Of a stretch of 64,000 bases of DNA, positions 34,664 to 44,116 are shown piece by piece. The DNA comes from Pigmentibacter sp. JX0631 (GTDB lineage: Bacteria; Bdellovibrionota_B; Oligoflexia; Silvanigrellales; Silvanigrellaceae): contig NZ_CP123622.1 of assembly GCF_029873255.1 (NCBI RefSeq), positions 2,765,001 through 2,829,000 on the forward strand. The letters run 5' to 3'. How positions within the stretch are numbered: position 1 is the first letter of the stretch; each line of letters starts with the position of its first letter. The notes under the pieces are model-generated. The model saw only the letters and a list, made by a program, of their open reading frames with translations. It was not told the DNA's origin and ran no database searches. A program made the position numbers and the translations under genes.

Positions 34664-36301
34664 TTAACTTAAAACTACAGTATCCTTTTTATAATTTACA
34701 TCATCAGTGAAAGGATAATCTAATGAATAATGAATTCCTCTGCTTTCTTTTCGCATCCGAGCACATTTAACAGTAAGTTGTGCCACTACAGCTAAATTCC
34801 GCACTTCAACTAAAGCTCTGCTTGGAATGATATTCCAATAATACGTTTCTATTTCTTGACAAATTTGATCTATCCGCGCTGCGGCTCTAGAAAGCCTCTT
34901 CTCTGTGCGAACAATACTTACATAATTCCACATAGTTCGCCGGATTTCATCCCAAAGTTGACTAATTACCACCATTTCATCAGGTTCACAGGCCTTACCT
35001 ATTTTCCAAGGAGGAACTTCTGGTAAACTGTAGTTTTGTAAATCTGGCCACAGGGCTTTCAAATCTTCAAAAACAAATTGTGCAAAAACAAGACCTTCTA
35101 GTAAAGAATTCGATGCCAGTCGATTTGCGCCATGAAGACCAGTACAAGCAACTTCACCAATAGCCCACAAAGCTTTGATCCCTGTTCTACCTCGTAGATC
35201 AGTAACTATTCCTCCGCAACTATAATGTGCAGCTGGGACAACAGGAATTGGTTCTTTTGTAATGTCTATTCCAAGACTTAGGCATTTTGCATAAATTCCA
35301 GGGAAATGTTGTTGGATAAATTCAGAACTTTTATGTGAAATATCTAGTAAAACATATGGTTCACCCGTTCTTTTTATTTCAGAATCTATGGCTCTTGCAA
35401 CTATGTCTCTAGGCGCTAATTCTTTTAAGGGATGTTCTTGTTCCATAAATCTTTTACCACTTTTGGATTTTAAAATAGCTCCCTCGCCACGTAAGGCTTC
35501 AGAAATTAGAAAGTTTTTTGCATTTGGATGAAATAAGCAAGTAGGATGAAATTGCATAAATTCTAGATTAGCTACTCTAGCGCCAGCTCTCCAAGCCATG
35601 GCAACTCCATCTCCAGCTGCAACGTCAGGGTTAGTTGTATATAAATAAAGTTTTCCATGCCCACCAGTTGCAAGTATAGTTGCTTTTGCTAAAAAAGCTG
35701 AAATAATATTTTCTTTATCGTTTATAATATAGGCGCCAAGTACCCTATTTCTTGAAAAATCAGGACATATTTTATCAGTTACAATAAGATCAATTGCAGT
35801 ATGAAATTCAAATAAACAGATGTTACTATTTTTTGTAACTTGTTCTACAAGAGTTTTTTGTAATGCGGCTCCAGTCATGTCATCAGCATGAATAATTCTT
35901 CTGGCACTATGTGCTGCTTCTTGTGTCAGATGATATTCAAAATCAATTTGACTATTTGGATCTTTGGGGGTGAATGGAACTCCCATTTCAATTAATTCTT
36001 TTATAGCTTTAGGACCAGCTGCGACAACTTTTCTCACAGTAGCTTCATGGCATAAACCACTTCCAGCAGCTATTGTATCTTGCGTATGCGCTTCATAACT
36101 ATCTTGTTCACTTAATACTGAAGCTATCCCTCCTTGAGCCCACCTTGTATTACATTCAAAAAGTGATTCTTTTGAAACTAATGCAACTTTTCCTAAATGA
36201 CTTAGTTTTAGGGCAGCTGAGGCTCCTGCAACTCCTCCACCAATAATTAAAAAATCAAATTCAATATTTTTTCCAACAGCTATAGATGCTTTTTTCACCA
36301 T
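34664..36301 (-). CDS. nadB: L-aspartate oxidase
   Basis: Flavoprotein that oxidises aspartate to iminoaspartate in NAD synthesis. The FAD loop is FLIIGGGVAGASAALKL; RWAQGGIASVLS, ARRIIHADDMTG, LEFMQFHPT, SEALRGEGAIL and AAHYSCGGIVTD are characteristic, the latter with the active-site His/Arg. At 545 residues it has the usual length with the helical C-terminal domain. NadA and NadC are not in the window. Succinate dehydrogenase flavoprotein subunit is excluded by the NadB-type ALRGEG and C-terminal domain. Starts the nadB-GT2-ettA unit. Confidence 0.95.
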   Translation of the reverse strand: MVKKASIAVGKNIEFDFLIIGGGVAGASAALKLSHLGKVALVSKESLFECNTRWAQGGIASVLSEQDSYEAHTQDTIAAGSGLCHEATVRKVVAAGPKAIKELIEMGVPFTPKDPNSQIDFEYHLTQEAAHSARRIIHADDMTGAALQKTLVEQVTKNSNICLFEFHTAIDLIVTDKICPDFSRNRVLGAYIINDKENIISAFLAKATILATGGHGKLYLYTTNPDVAAGDGVAMAWRAGARVANLEFMQFHPTCLFHPNAKNFLISEALRGEGAILKSKSGKRFMEQEHPLKELAPRDIVARAIDSEIKRTGEPYVLLDISHKSSEFIQQHFPGIYAKCLSLGIDITKEPIPVVPAAHYSCGGIVTDLRGRTGIKALWAIGEVACTGLHGANRLASNSLLEGLVFAQFVFEDLKALWPDLQNYSLPEVPPWKIGKACEPDEMVVISQLWDEIRRTMWNYVSIVRTEKRLSRAAARIDQICQEIETYYWNIIPSRALVEVRNLAVVAQLTVKCARMRKESRGIHYSLDYPFTDDVNYKKDTVVLS

Positions 36302-36467
36302 AAAGTTATCCTCAACTCAACTGACGCTTTAAGCCCTGAGAACATTAAGCATGAAGTGAAGGTCTTGCAAGTCTCCTTGTAAAAAGCATATACTTAGCAG
36401 CGGTCAATTTATTTATAAATTGGAATGCCTATGTTGCTTTTTGTTATTAAAAAAGAAAGGGTTTTAA

Positions 36468-37094
36468 ATGTTAAATTCTAAAAGAGTAATCTATATATCA
36501 CCTCTTTTATTAGCAGTTTCGCTTGCTTTGTCTGGCTGTGCATCTTTTGAAGGAGACTATGGCGATGCAAATCAAGCGCAAATTATTGATGATAAATGGA
36601 ATCCTACAGATGCAACATTAACCGTGCAAAAAATGGTAAAAGACATGTCTGCTGCTCCATGGATTCAAAATTGGCGTGAAGATATGCAAAAAAAAGCAAC
36701 TGATAGACCATTTGTGCTAGTTGACGATATGGAAAATAGAACAAGTGAAATAATCGATACTAAAGCATTATTTGAAGATCTGCGTTCACAAATTTTGAAT
36801 GACGGAAAAGTTCGCTTTTTAGATGGAGACGCTAGAAAGAAAATTTTGGATGAATACAAATACCAACAATCTGGCGTTGTCAAAAAAGGCCATGTAAAAG
36901 GTCCAGGGAATCAATTTGGTGCTGACTTTTTCTTATCTGGTGCTATTTCTAGTATAGTATCCAAACAAGGCGGGAAAAGTTCTGTGCAATATCAAATCGA
37001 AATGAAATTAGTAAATATTTCAACTGGAGAGTTAGTTTGGAGTGGTATTGAAAAAATAAGAAAAAACTTTAAAAGAAGCAGCGTAGGCTGGTGA
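36468..37094 (+). CDS. LpoB-like penicillin-binding-protein activator lipoprotein
   Basis: A 208-residue lipoprotein: signal sequence with lipobox LSGC (Cys24). The core has PFVLVDDMENRTSEIIDTKALFEDLRSQIL and ADFFLSGAISSIV, then YQIEMKLVNISTGELVWSG, which matches the LpoB/PBP1b-activator family (TolB-N-like fold). It would sit in the outer membrane and help peptidoglycan synthases. A clear intrinsic terminator follows, then frr. AAAGGGTTTTAA is the likely ribosome site. The name is a family call; a partner PBP is not in the window. Confidence 0.85.
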   Translation: MLNSKRVIYISPLLLAVSLALSGCASFEGDYGDANQAQIIDDKWNPTDATLTVQKMVKDMSAAPWIQNWREDMQKKATDRPFVLVDDMENRTSEIIDTKALFEDLRSQILNDGKVRFLDGDARKKILDEYKYQQSGVVKKGHVKGPGNQFGADFFLSGAISSIVSKQGGKSSVQYQIEMKLVNISTGELVWSGIEKIRKNFKRSSVGW

Positions 37095-37115
37095 TTTGTA
37101 GTATAGGTTAAGTAT

Positions 37116-37147
37116 AAAAAAGCAGTTTTTAACTGCTTTTTTGTTTT
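37116..37147 (+). terminator. Rho-independent terminator between lpoB-like gene and frr
   Basis: AAAAAAGCAGTT (37116-37127) and AACTGCTTTTTT (37131-37142) form a perfect 12-bp stem with a three-base loop, followed by G and TTTTT. It ends only about 27 bp before the frr start codon, leaving no room for a separate promoter between them. Confidence 0.88.
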
Positions 37148-37173
37148 TGTGGTTTCTTAGAAAGGAATTTATC

Positions 37174-37734
37174 ATGGATAAAAATCAATTAATAAGTAAA
37201 ATAAAAGAAGGTATGGAGAAAACAATCTCTTCTTTGCAATCTGATTTACAAAAAGTAAGAACAGGTCGAGCATCGGCTTCATTGCTTGATGATGTTCGAG
37301 TCGAATCTTATGGCTCTTTGATGCCTTTAACTAAAATTGCAACATTAGCAACTCCAGAAGCAAGATTAATTACAGTAAATCCTTTTGATAAAAGTATGCT
37401 TTCAGCAGTTGAAAAAGCTATTTTGACTTCTGGACTAGGTTTAACACCAAATAATGATGGTAAAATAATTCGTATTCCTATTCCCGCACTTTCAGAAGAT
37501 CGGCGCAAAGATCTTGCGAAGCAAGTTAAAAAAATTGGTGAAGAAGCTAAAGTAGCAGTTCGTCATCATCGGCAAGAAGGAAATACGAAGGCAAAAGCTT
37601 TTCAAAAAGAGCATGGCTGGTCTGAAGATGAAGTAAAAAGAGCGAGTGATGAAGTGCAAAAATTAACGGATTCTTATGTCAAAAAAGTAGATGAGTTATG
37701 CGCACAAAAAGAAAAAGAAGTTCTTACTGTTTAA
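37174..37734 (+). CDS. frr: Ribosome recycling factor
   Basis: A 186-residue cytoplasmic protein that splits post-termination ribosomes with EF-G. Diagnostic stretches are LQKVRTGRASASLLDDVRVE, GLTPNNDGKIIRIPIPALSEDRRKDL and AKVAVRHHRQEG, with a helical C-terminus. The frame opens at a TTG (37141) inside the terminator; the ATG at 37174 with AGAAAGG upstream is the real start. The usual partners tsf and pyrH are not adjacent; instead an lpoB-like gene and a terminator precede it. Confidence 0.96.
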   Translation: MDKNQLISKIKEGMEKTISSLQSDLQKVRTGRASASLLDDVRVESYGSLMPLTKIATLATPEARLITVNPFDKSMLSAVEKAILTSGLGLTPNNDGKIIRIPIPALSEDRRKDLAKQVKKIGEEAKVAVRHHRQEGNTKAKAFQKEHGWSEDEVKRASDEVQKLTDSYVKKVDELCAQKEKEVLTV

Positions 37735-37795
37735 TGTTTGTAAGTATTGAGCTATATTAAAATAAATTTAACTTTATTTTAAGAATGAGGCAAAA

Positions 37796-38545
37796 ATGAG
37801 AGTGAAATTTTTCTTATTATTCTCTTTTTTGTCCTTTTTTTCATTGAATTCTTTCCCCAATAATAATGAAATTATTTTTTTGACAGGAGAATATCCGCCC
37901 TTTAGTTCACAGGCAATTCCTGATGAAGGTATAGCTGTAGAAATTGTCAAAAAAATTTGTAAAGAAGCAAATTTAAATTGTAGTATTCAATTTTTACCTT
38001 GGCTAAGATGTGAATACTTAGTTGAATCGGGTAAAGCTTTTGCAGCTTTTCCATATGCTATTTCAGATGAAAGAAGAAAGAAATATTTTTTTTCAGAGCC
38101 AATTTTTTACGCTGACTCGCATATTTTTTTTACATCGAGCAAAATAAAACTAGTTGATAGTATTTCATTAAATGAAATAAAAAAACTAAATTTAACCATT
38201 GGAATATTGCGTGGTAATTTTTATGCTGAAAACTTTAAAATTTTAGGTATAAAATTTGAAGAATCTAGTGATTATTCTTCTCTCCTAAAAAAACTACTTA
38301 ATAATAGAATAGATGCAATTATTGAAGGAAATATAGTATTAAGATATGAGATTAAATCTCAAAAGCTACCTAATTCAAAAGATATAAAAAGTATACAAAT
38401 CTCTGAATTTAAAAATACTAGTAACATATTAATTGTTGCAAAAAAATACGCTAATAGTCAAAAAATATTAGAAAAAATTAACTTAGCAATTAAGAAACTG
38501 AAAATTAACGGAACAATAGAGAGAATAATCAAAAAATACAATTAA
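37796..38545 (+). CDS. Orphan periplasmic solute-binding protein (SBP family 3 type)
   Basis: A 249-residue exported protein, signal peptide about residues 1-21. It shows LTGEYPPFSSQAIPDEGIAVEIVKKI, LPWLRCEYLVESGKAFAAFPYAISDERRKKYFFSEPIFY and KLLNNRIDAIIEGN, the amino-acid-type binding fold with an Arg-containing ligand loop. No permease or ATPase gene is near. AATGAGG lies before the ATG. It follows frr by about 60 bp but a separate promoter cannot be excluded. Confidence 0.8.
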   Translation: MRVKFFLLFSFLSFFSLNSFPNNNEIIFLTGEYPPFSSQAIPDEGIAVEIVKKICKEANLNCSIQFLPWLRCEYLVESGKAFAAFPYAISDERRKKYFFSEPIFYADSHIFFTSSKIKLVDSISLNEIKKLNLTIGILRGNFYAENFKILGIKFEESSDYSSLLKKLLNNRIDAIIEGNIVLRYEIKSQKLPNSKDIKSIQISEFKNTSNILIVAKKYANSQKILEKINLAIKKLKINGTIERIIKKYN

Positions 38546-38689
38546 TTATTTATTTCATATTATTAGTAATTGAAAAATTTATTAAATAAAAACTTGTTTA
38601 AAATTAATATTTAAGGTTATTATAAAAATGGTTTCCGTCTTTCTGTAACTTTGTTTAAAAGTTAAATTATTGAATAAGGAAAAGGTTTT

Positions 38690-39313
38690 ATGACAAAATG
38701 GATTTTAAAAAGTTTAACGATAGTTACTTCAGCAGTTTATATAACAAGTTCATATGGTATGATAGATATTCTTGGATCTGCAGGTTATTCAAATTATCCA
38801 GATTTTGGGGGATCTTCTTTCAATGGATGGAATGCTGGTGCGAAAGCACTTATTACCGATAGTCCTAGTACGATAGATTGGGTATTTGGTGGTGGATTTA
38901 GGTATGAAAGTGTTAAATCTAGCACATCAGATTACATTGCAAGTTCATCAAGCACCATTTCTACTTTTCAATTAGGTGGAGATATAGGCTTTAAAATCAT
39001 GCCTATTAATGCTTTATCATTATATGCTTTAGCTTCTTTGTACATTGGGGTTTATAACTCGTATTCAGCAAGTATAACAATTGGTAATACTTCTGGCACA
39101 GTAAATCCGGCTGTTAATTCAAATTGGAATATTGGCGTAGGCGGAATTGGGATGTATAACGTAACACCGGAGTTTGGAGTGGGTGCTGGAATTTATGTTG
39201 CAAGAGGCATAATGGATTATTCTGAATCTACTTTTAATAACTATAAAGTAAAAGGGAGTAGTGGAGGATATAATATAATGAATTATAATTTGGTAGTTTC
39301 ATATTCATTATAA
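38690..39313 (+). CDS. Outer-membrane beta-barrel protein (OmpA/OmpW-like small porin fold)
   Basis: A 207-residue protein with a signal peptide (residues 1-23, ending SSYG) and then alternating short amphipathic strands rich in Gly, Ser, Tyr and Asn, ending NYNLVVSYSL with a C-terminal aromatic-X-Leu close as in outer-membrane barrels. About eight strands fit. Family is not named. It resembles in layout the barrel at 62598. AAGGAAAAGG precedes the ATG; a hairpin shared with the convergent transporter follows. Confidence 0.72.
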   Translation: MTKWILKSLTIVTSAVYITSSYGMIDILGSAGYSNYPDFGGSSFNGWNAGAKALITDSPSTIDWVFGGGFRYESVKSSTSDYIASSSSTISTFQLGGDIGFKIMPINALSLYALASLYIGVYNSYSASITIGNTSGTVNPAVNSNWNIGVGGIGMYNVTPEFGVGAGIYVARGIMDYSESTFNNYKVKGSSGGYNIMNYNLVVSYSL

Positions 39314-39342
39314 TAAAACATTTGTTTATTAATCGAAGTTTT

Positions 39343-39375
39343 AAAGCCTATTCTTGTTTTTCTTGATAGGCTTTT
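39343..39375 (+). terminator. Possible terminator between convergent genes
   Basis: AAAGCCTAT (39343-39351) pairs with ATAGGCTTT (39366-39374), followed on the plus strand by TTTGCTTTT. It overlaps the last codons of the convergent transporter and may serve the barrel gene transcript. Confidence 0.5.
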
Positions 39376-40691
39376 GCTTTTATAAGAAATGCTAAGAAAA
39401 AGATAGAAATACTAGAGCATGTTATTAGAGTTATAAAAAAGCTTTCCCAACCAAATTTATCTAAAATCATTCCCACGGGACCACCAGCAACAAATGCTCC
39501 TAAATAACCTATCCATCCAATAAAACCAGTTGAAGTAGCTGCAGCTTTTTTATGAGAAAGTTCAACAGCCGCGATTCCTATTAACATTTGGGGGCCAAAA
39601 ACAAAAAATCCTATGGCACCAACCAAAATAGTATCTAACCAAATTTTTCCAGCACTTACTTGCCAAAAAAAGACTATACATATCGCCATTAAGAATGCAA
39701 AAAGACAATTAACAAAGCCACGTCCACCTTTAAAAATGACATCAGAAAGCCAGCCAGCAACAATACTGCCAAAAAAACCTCCAATTTCAAAAGCTGCAAT
39801 AACAAAGCCAGCTGTAGTTGAGTTCGTGTATCCTTTTTTTTCTATCAAATATGGCATGGTCCAATCATTCATAACTATTCTTACAATGTAAACAAAAAAG
39901 TAAGCACAAGCTAAAATCCAAATATATTTATTTTTAAAGATATACTTGAAGAATATTTCTTTAAAAGATTTGTCATTGTTAAGATCAATAATATTATTTT
40001 TTTCTTCATTTTTATATTTTTCTATTGTAGGTAGACCTAGACTTTCAGGTGTATCTCTTAAACGATTTGCTAACCAAATTCCTATCAGAATTGCAAAGAT
40101 ACCGTTTAGCATCATTGCATAACGCCAACCAAATAAGTTGGAAAGAAAAACAATAATTATAGGTATGATGGCACCACCTAAATTATGTGAAGTATTCCAA
40201 ACTCCCCACCATCTTCCTCTTTCTGATTGAGAATACCAGTAACTTAAAAATTTAGCACAAGGAGGCCAGCCAAAACCTTGGAACCAGCCATTTAAAGCCC
40301 AGAATAAAACAAACAACCAAAAATATGAAGATAAGCCAAATAATATATTTAAAATTCCCGTTGCAATTAATCCGCAAGCCATAAAGTAACGAGCATTTGC
40401 TTGATCAGATAGAATACCACTTACGAATTTACTAATTCCATAACTAATAGCTAATACGCTACCTATCCACCCAAGGCTTCCTTTATCTAAATGTAAATCA
40501 CTAGATATATTTGGAATAGCAAATGTAAAAGATTTTCTGGTAAAATAGTAAACTGCGTAACCAATATACATTGAATAAAATATTCTTATTCGCCAATATT
40601 TATAATCAATGTCTATTTTATTAGGATCAGTCACTTCAGGTAGAGCTGTTGGTTGCTTAAATTTATTTAAAATTTTGCAGACAAAAGTCAT
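39348..40691 (-). CDS. Organophosphate:phosphate antiporter-like MFS transporter (UhpT/UhpC/GlpT family)
   Basis: A 447-residue inner-membrane protein with twelve helices. GYAVYYFTRKSFTFAIPNI, GISKFVSGILSDQANARYFM and NGWFQGFGWPPCAKFLSYWYSQSERGRWWGVWNTSHNLGGA, in pieces, are the signatures of the OPA family that exchanges sugar phosphates or glycerol-3-phosphate for phosphate. The FTRKSF stretch favours the hexose-phosphate branch (UhpT or the sensor UhpC). No UhpAB-type kinase/regulator pair is near. Single gene with a 350-bp AT-rich upstream region. Confidence 0.9.
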   Translation of the reverse strand: MTFVCKILNKFKQPTALPEVTDPNKIDIDYKYWRIRIFYSMYIGYAVYYFTRKSFTFAIPNISSDLHLDKGSLGWIGSVLAISYGISKFVSGILSDQANARYFMACGLIATGILNILFGLSSYFWLFVLFWALNGWFQGFGWPPCAKFLSYWYSQSERGRWWGVWNTSHNLGGAIIPIIIVFLSNLFGWRYAMMLNGIFAILIGIWLANRLRDTPESLGLPTIEKYKNEEKNNIIDLNNDKSFKEIFFKYIFKNKYIWILACAYFFVYIVRIVMNDWTMPYLIEKKGYTNSTTAGFVIAAFEIGGFFGSIVAGWLSDVIFKGGRGFVNCLFAFLMAICIVFFWQVSAGKIWLDTILVGAIGFFVFGPQMLIGIAAVELSHKKAAATSTGFIGWIGYLGAFVAGGPVGMILDKFGWESFFITLITCSSISIFFLAFLIKAKAYQEKQE

Positions 40692-41041
40692 ATAATATCC
40701 TTATAATTTTTGTATTTATTCAAAAATACATAAAATAAATAAATTAGTTACAAATATTATTGTATTTTAGTAACTATTTAATTGTGTTTTTAACTATCAC
40801 AAATATGCTTTATTAGCAAAAAAATTGCAGATATTAATCAAAAAATATTAATTATATAAATTTATTTATAATAGAATTATTTTTTATTATTTTCTTACAA
40901 TAATTTAAAATGTTTCTTGAATTAAATAAAAAATATGCATTTATTAAAATATTTAATAAATTTATTAAAAAATAAAAAAATATACAACAAGCATTAAAAT
41001 ACTTTAGTAAAATTAAATTTAAATATTATACGACTATTAAA
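40692..41041 (-). other. 350-bp AT-rich gap, promoter region of the UhpT-like gene
   Basis: No frame or RNA was recognised. The stretch consists largely of A and T with short TTTATTAAAA-type inverted repeats; the part nearest 40692 must hold the transporter promoter and the part near 41041 the 3' end of the unknown secreted-protein gene. Confidence 0.6.
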
Positions 41042-42436
41042 CTAGTAGAAAGCTTCTAAATTACTTGCTCGTTTTTCATCTAAAGAAAATAAGTAATTTA
41101 GTAAAATCTGTGAGATAGATAGAAATTCTTTTCTATTTTTGTTTACATATTTTGATATCTTAATGTAAATATTTTCTGCTGAATCATAGTCAATTTTAAT
41201 TTTTTCTTTAGAAATAAAAGATAAAGTTTCAAGAAGTAAAATTTTGTCGCTTAGTAGAAAATTTGAGTTAATTTGACTTGAATGAATCAAAAGTCTTTCT
41301 AATAAAATTGGATTTTTTCTAAAATACTCTTCTTTTTCTTTAAATATAGTGAAAGCTAGTTCTGGAAATAATAATTTTTTATTTTTTGTAAGATGTATTG
41401 CTTTTAAAAATGCCTTGGAAATTTGTTCTTCTCGCAAAGATTGATATCTTGCTTTAAATATAGATAGAGCTAAATTTTTATTTGGTATTTCAATTTCTGT
41501 TTTACGACGAAAGTTATAATCTGATGTCGTATAATTTTCATTTAAATTTAGCGATATGTCGAAAATATTTTGTAATTCTCTATCCCCTATAGTATTGATG
41601 TCTAAAGAATTTAATATCTCAATATTTTGTCCATTAAAATTATAATATATCATTAAACTACTAGTATAATAATTTTTTTCTGCAAATTTATTTTTAAGTA
41701 ATTCATAAAAATGTTTTCTGTAGTTTTCACTTCCGTTTGAATTTTTATGTGAGTCTATAAGAAAATCTTTCTGCATATCTAATAGTACTTTTATTAAATT
41801 ACAATTTCTTTCTATTAATTCAAAATGAGTATTCAGCATTAAAATTGCATAATCTATTCTTTCATCATAAGGTGACTTGGAATATGCTGATGAAATAAAG
41901 GTTTTTTCAATTTGAATTGGCGTTAATTTTTCAAGTAATTTTTTGTCTTTTAAAATTTGATGTAATAACAAATTACTAATTGTTGATTTAAATTTTAAAT
42001 TATGGACATTTAAATCAGGAAGTATAAACTGATATGCGGTTCTTAATTCTTCGGCGCTAATAAAATTTGATTTCTTTTGTAGCAAAACTGTAGCTATGCC
42101 CGCATCTAGAACTTCAAAGTCCATTTCATATTGTTCATTTTTTTCTGGATTAACAATAGCAAGTAAAAGTAAACCTATTTTTTTATTTGGAAATTTATCA
42201 ATATCATTAATTAGTTTTGAATTTAATAAATGCAATTTTTTATTGAGATTAGGAATAGTTAATTTATTAGAAGCATTTTTGATTTGCTTTGTTATATCGT
42301 GTGTTTTTTTAATTTCTTTCAGAAACGCAATAATTTTATTATCTTCATATCTTTTTAAATGTAAAGACTTTTCTTTAGTTTTTGCGTGTATATTAACTGT
42401 TATTATAAAAACTAAAATTGTTAATAGTAATTTCAT
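41042..42436 (-). CDS. Secreted protein of unknown function
   Basis: A 464-residue protein with a clear signal peptide (MKLLLTILVFIITVNIHA) and no family I recognise. The mature part is predicted mostly helical, rich in Lys, Asn, Leu and Ile, with few Cys and no tandem motif obvious by eye. The frame begins at a TTG five codons earlier, but the ATG at 42436 directly starts the signal peptide. The gene is isolated by about 350 bp and 280 bp of AT-rich DNA. Periplasmic or extracellular location is the only firm inference. Confidence 0.7.
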   Translation of the reverse strand: MKLLLTILVFIITVNIHAKTKEKSLHLKRYEDNKIIAFLKEIKKTHDITKQIKNASNKLTIPNLNKKLHLLNSKLINDIDKFPNKKIGLLLLAIVNPEKNEQYEMDFEVLDAGIATVLLQKKSNFISAEELRTAYQFILPDLNVHNLKFKSTISNLLLHQILKDKKLLEKLTPIQIEKTFISSAYSKSPYDERIDYAILMLNTHFELIERNCNLIKVLLDMQKDFLIDSHKNSNGSENYRKHFYELLKNKFAEKNYYTSSLMIYYNFNGQNIEILNSLDINTIGDRELQNIFDISLNLNENYTTSDYNFRRKTEIEIPNKNLALSIFKARYQSLREEQISKAFLKAIHLTKNKKLLFPELAFTIFKEKEEYFRKNPILLERLLIHSSQINSNFLLSDKILLLETLSFISKEKIKIDYDSAENIYIKISKYVNKNRKEFLSISQILLNYLFSLDEKRASNLEAFY

Positions 42437-42715
42437 AATATTTGCTTTCAAAATATATATTAAAATAAAATTTATGAATTAAAATTAATTCATAATGAAT
42501 AAAATTTTGATAGCAATTAAATTTTTTTAAATCAATGGAAGAAAATTAGTGCTACTTTTTAAATCTATTAAAGGAATCAATTTTAAATTAATTTTTTTCT
42601 TTGAATTAAATAATTCAGAAAAAAATAAACAAGTTAATTTAAAGTAAACAATTAAAATATTTATGAATAATTTTAAGTAAATATTTTAATTATTCATAAA
42701 TACTTGTTCGGAAAT

Positions 42716-43504
42716 TTAAAAAAGATCATCACTAGTAACAAAAGCCCAAGCATTATGATTATGAATGGATTCAAAATTTTCTGCAGTGATTTCAAATTTT
42801 AGTGAGTTGTCTTTTTCTTTTAAATGGATAGCGGCTTCCCGGACTAAATCTTCAACAAACCTTGGAGTATTGTATGCTTTTTCAGTAACAAACTTTTCAT
42901 CAACTCTTTTTAAAATTGGATAAACAGCAGAGCTTGCAGACAATTCTGCAATTTTTATACAATCTTGGATTGATAGAGAAGGTTGCCAAAGTCTTAAAGT
43001 AATAAAACTCCGCTGACTGTGCGCCCCATACTCAGAAATTGCTTTACTACATGGGCATAGGCTTTTAATGGGAACTTTAACTTGTAAAATACTCTCTTTT
43101 GTTCTTGTAGTTAAACAAGAACTTACTTCAATTGTAACATCGACATTTGCAATTCCTTTAATTTTAGAAACAGGGGCTTCTTTTTCATAAAAAAATTGAA
43201 AAGATGTTTTAATGTAAGCTTTTGAACTTTCTAAACGTTCATTGATTTGTGCAGCCATCTTTTCAAGCTTTTGAATACTCAAAAGTGATCCAAATTCATA
43301 AAGGATGCTTGGAAAACGACTCATATGAGTTCCTTTTTTATGAGCTGGCAGCTCAACAAAAAAAGAAAAATTTGCTGTTGAAGGCAATACTTGGGAAGCT
43401 ATTTGGTTTTGATCTTGAAAAAGTATGGGATAATTTACCTCTGTAATCCCAACTTTTGCAATTTTTACCATTCTTTGATCAGGAAATGCTTGAGTATCTT
43501 GCAT
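42716..43504 (-). CDS. folE2: GTP cyclohydrolase I, FolE2 type
   Basis: Makes dihydroneopterin triphosphate from GTP for folate or queuosine-type pathways. The 262-residue protein has KVGITEVNYPI, LPAHKKGTHMSRF with the metal-site region, and SLCPCSKAISEYGAHSQRS, in which Cys150/Cys152 and His162 include the active-site residues of the FolE2 (COG1469) family. FolE2 enzymes can use metals other than zinc, and in some bacteria replace FolE under zinc limitation; no Zur site was recognised here. Starts 29 bp after the upstream membrane-protein gene on the same strand. Confidence 0.94.
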   Translation of the reverse strand: MQDTQAFPDQRMVKIAKVGITEVNYPILFQDQNQIASQVLPSTANFSFFVELPAHKKGTHMSRFPSILYEFGSLLSIQKLEKMAAQINERLESSKAYIKTSFQFFYEKEAPVSKIKGIANVDVTIEVSSCLTTRTKESILQVKVPIKSLCPCSKAISEYGAHSQRSFITLRLWQPSLSIQDCIKIAELSASSAVYPILKRVDEKFVTEKAYNTPRFVEDLVREAAIHLKEKDNSLKFEITAENFESIHNHNAWAFVTSDDLF

Positions 43505-43533
43505 AAAACACTTTCTAACGAAAATTTACATTC

Positions 43534-44025
43534 TTATTTGTTTAAACTACCTGGTAATTCCATAAAGTTAGGTCTACCAATTTCTTTACGAAAAGTCCAA
43601 GGAGTACCCAATAGCAGTAATATAACAGCAATAGTACAATAAATTGCAGTAGTTTTATATTTTTGCTTTGAAATACTAGATTTTTTTGTTTTTATTCTGC
43701 CAATTTGGATAAAAATAACAAATAAAAGCATTGTGAAAATGTGTTCAATCCCCCAGAAACGAAGAACAGAGCTTTTCATTGTGACGCTTATGTTATTTAA
43801 AGCAGCTTGTGTAATGGGACTCAAAGCAAAGTAGAGAATAAGTCCTATGACGAGTTGAAAATGAGTTAGACCGAGTAAAATTCCCCCAAAAATGTGATCT
43901 TTTTTAAGGTAATCCGATTTTTTAAGCCAACCTGAATAGGAACGATATAAGACAAGAAGCAAAAATAGAGTTACTAGCCATCTTGTCCAAGAATGAATAA
44001 ATACAATACTTTCTAACATAAGCAA
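43534..44025 (-). CDS. Four-helix membrane protein, cytochrome b-like
   Basis: A 163-residue inner-membrane protein with four predicted helices. Histidines sit near the helix ends in FIHSWTRWLV (His11), LTHFQLVIG and GIEHIFTMLLF, as in small dihaem or copper-resistance (CopD-like) membrane proteins found in several phyla. Haem binding is therefore plausible but not shown. A glycine/arginine-rich C-terminal end (GTPWTFRKEIGRPNF) follows the last helix. Upstream of folE2, same strand. Confidence 0.65.
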   Translation of the reverse strand: MLMLESIVFIHSWTRWLVTLFLLLVLYRSYSGWLKKSDYLKKDHIFGGILLGLTHFQLVIGLILYFALSPITQAALNNISVTMKSSVLRFWGIEHIFTMLLFVIFIQIGRIKTKKSSISKQKYKTTAIYCTIAVILLLLGTPWTFRKEIGRPNFMELPGSLNK

Positions 44026-44116
44026 AACTCCTTTATCTTGACCACATAACCTAGCAGTGCTATTTCTCCCAGTGCCTCGCAGTCCAGAATATCAAATCAT
44101 TAAGCAGGATTTTTCA

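Noticed and set aside
37757-37782. Inverted repeat TTAAAATAAA/TTTATTTTAA after frr as a terminator
   Set aside because: The stem is all A/T and no T-run follows; it may be chance in AT-rich DNA.
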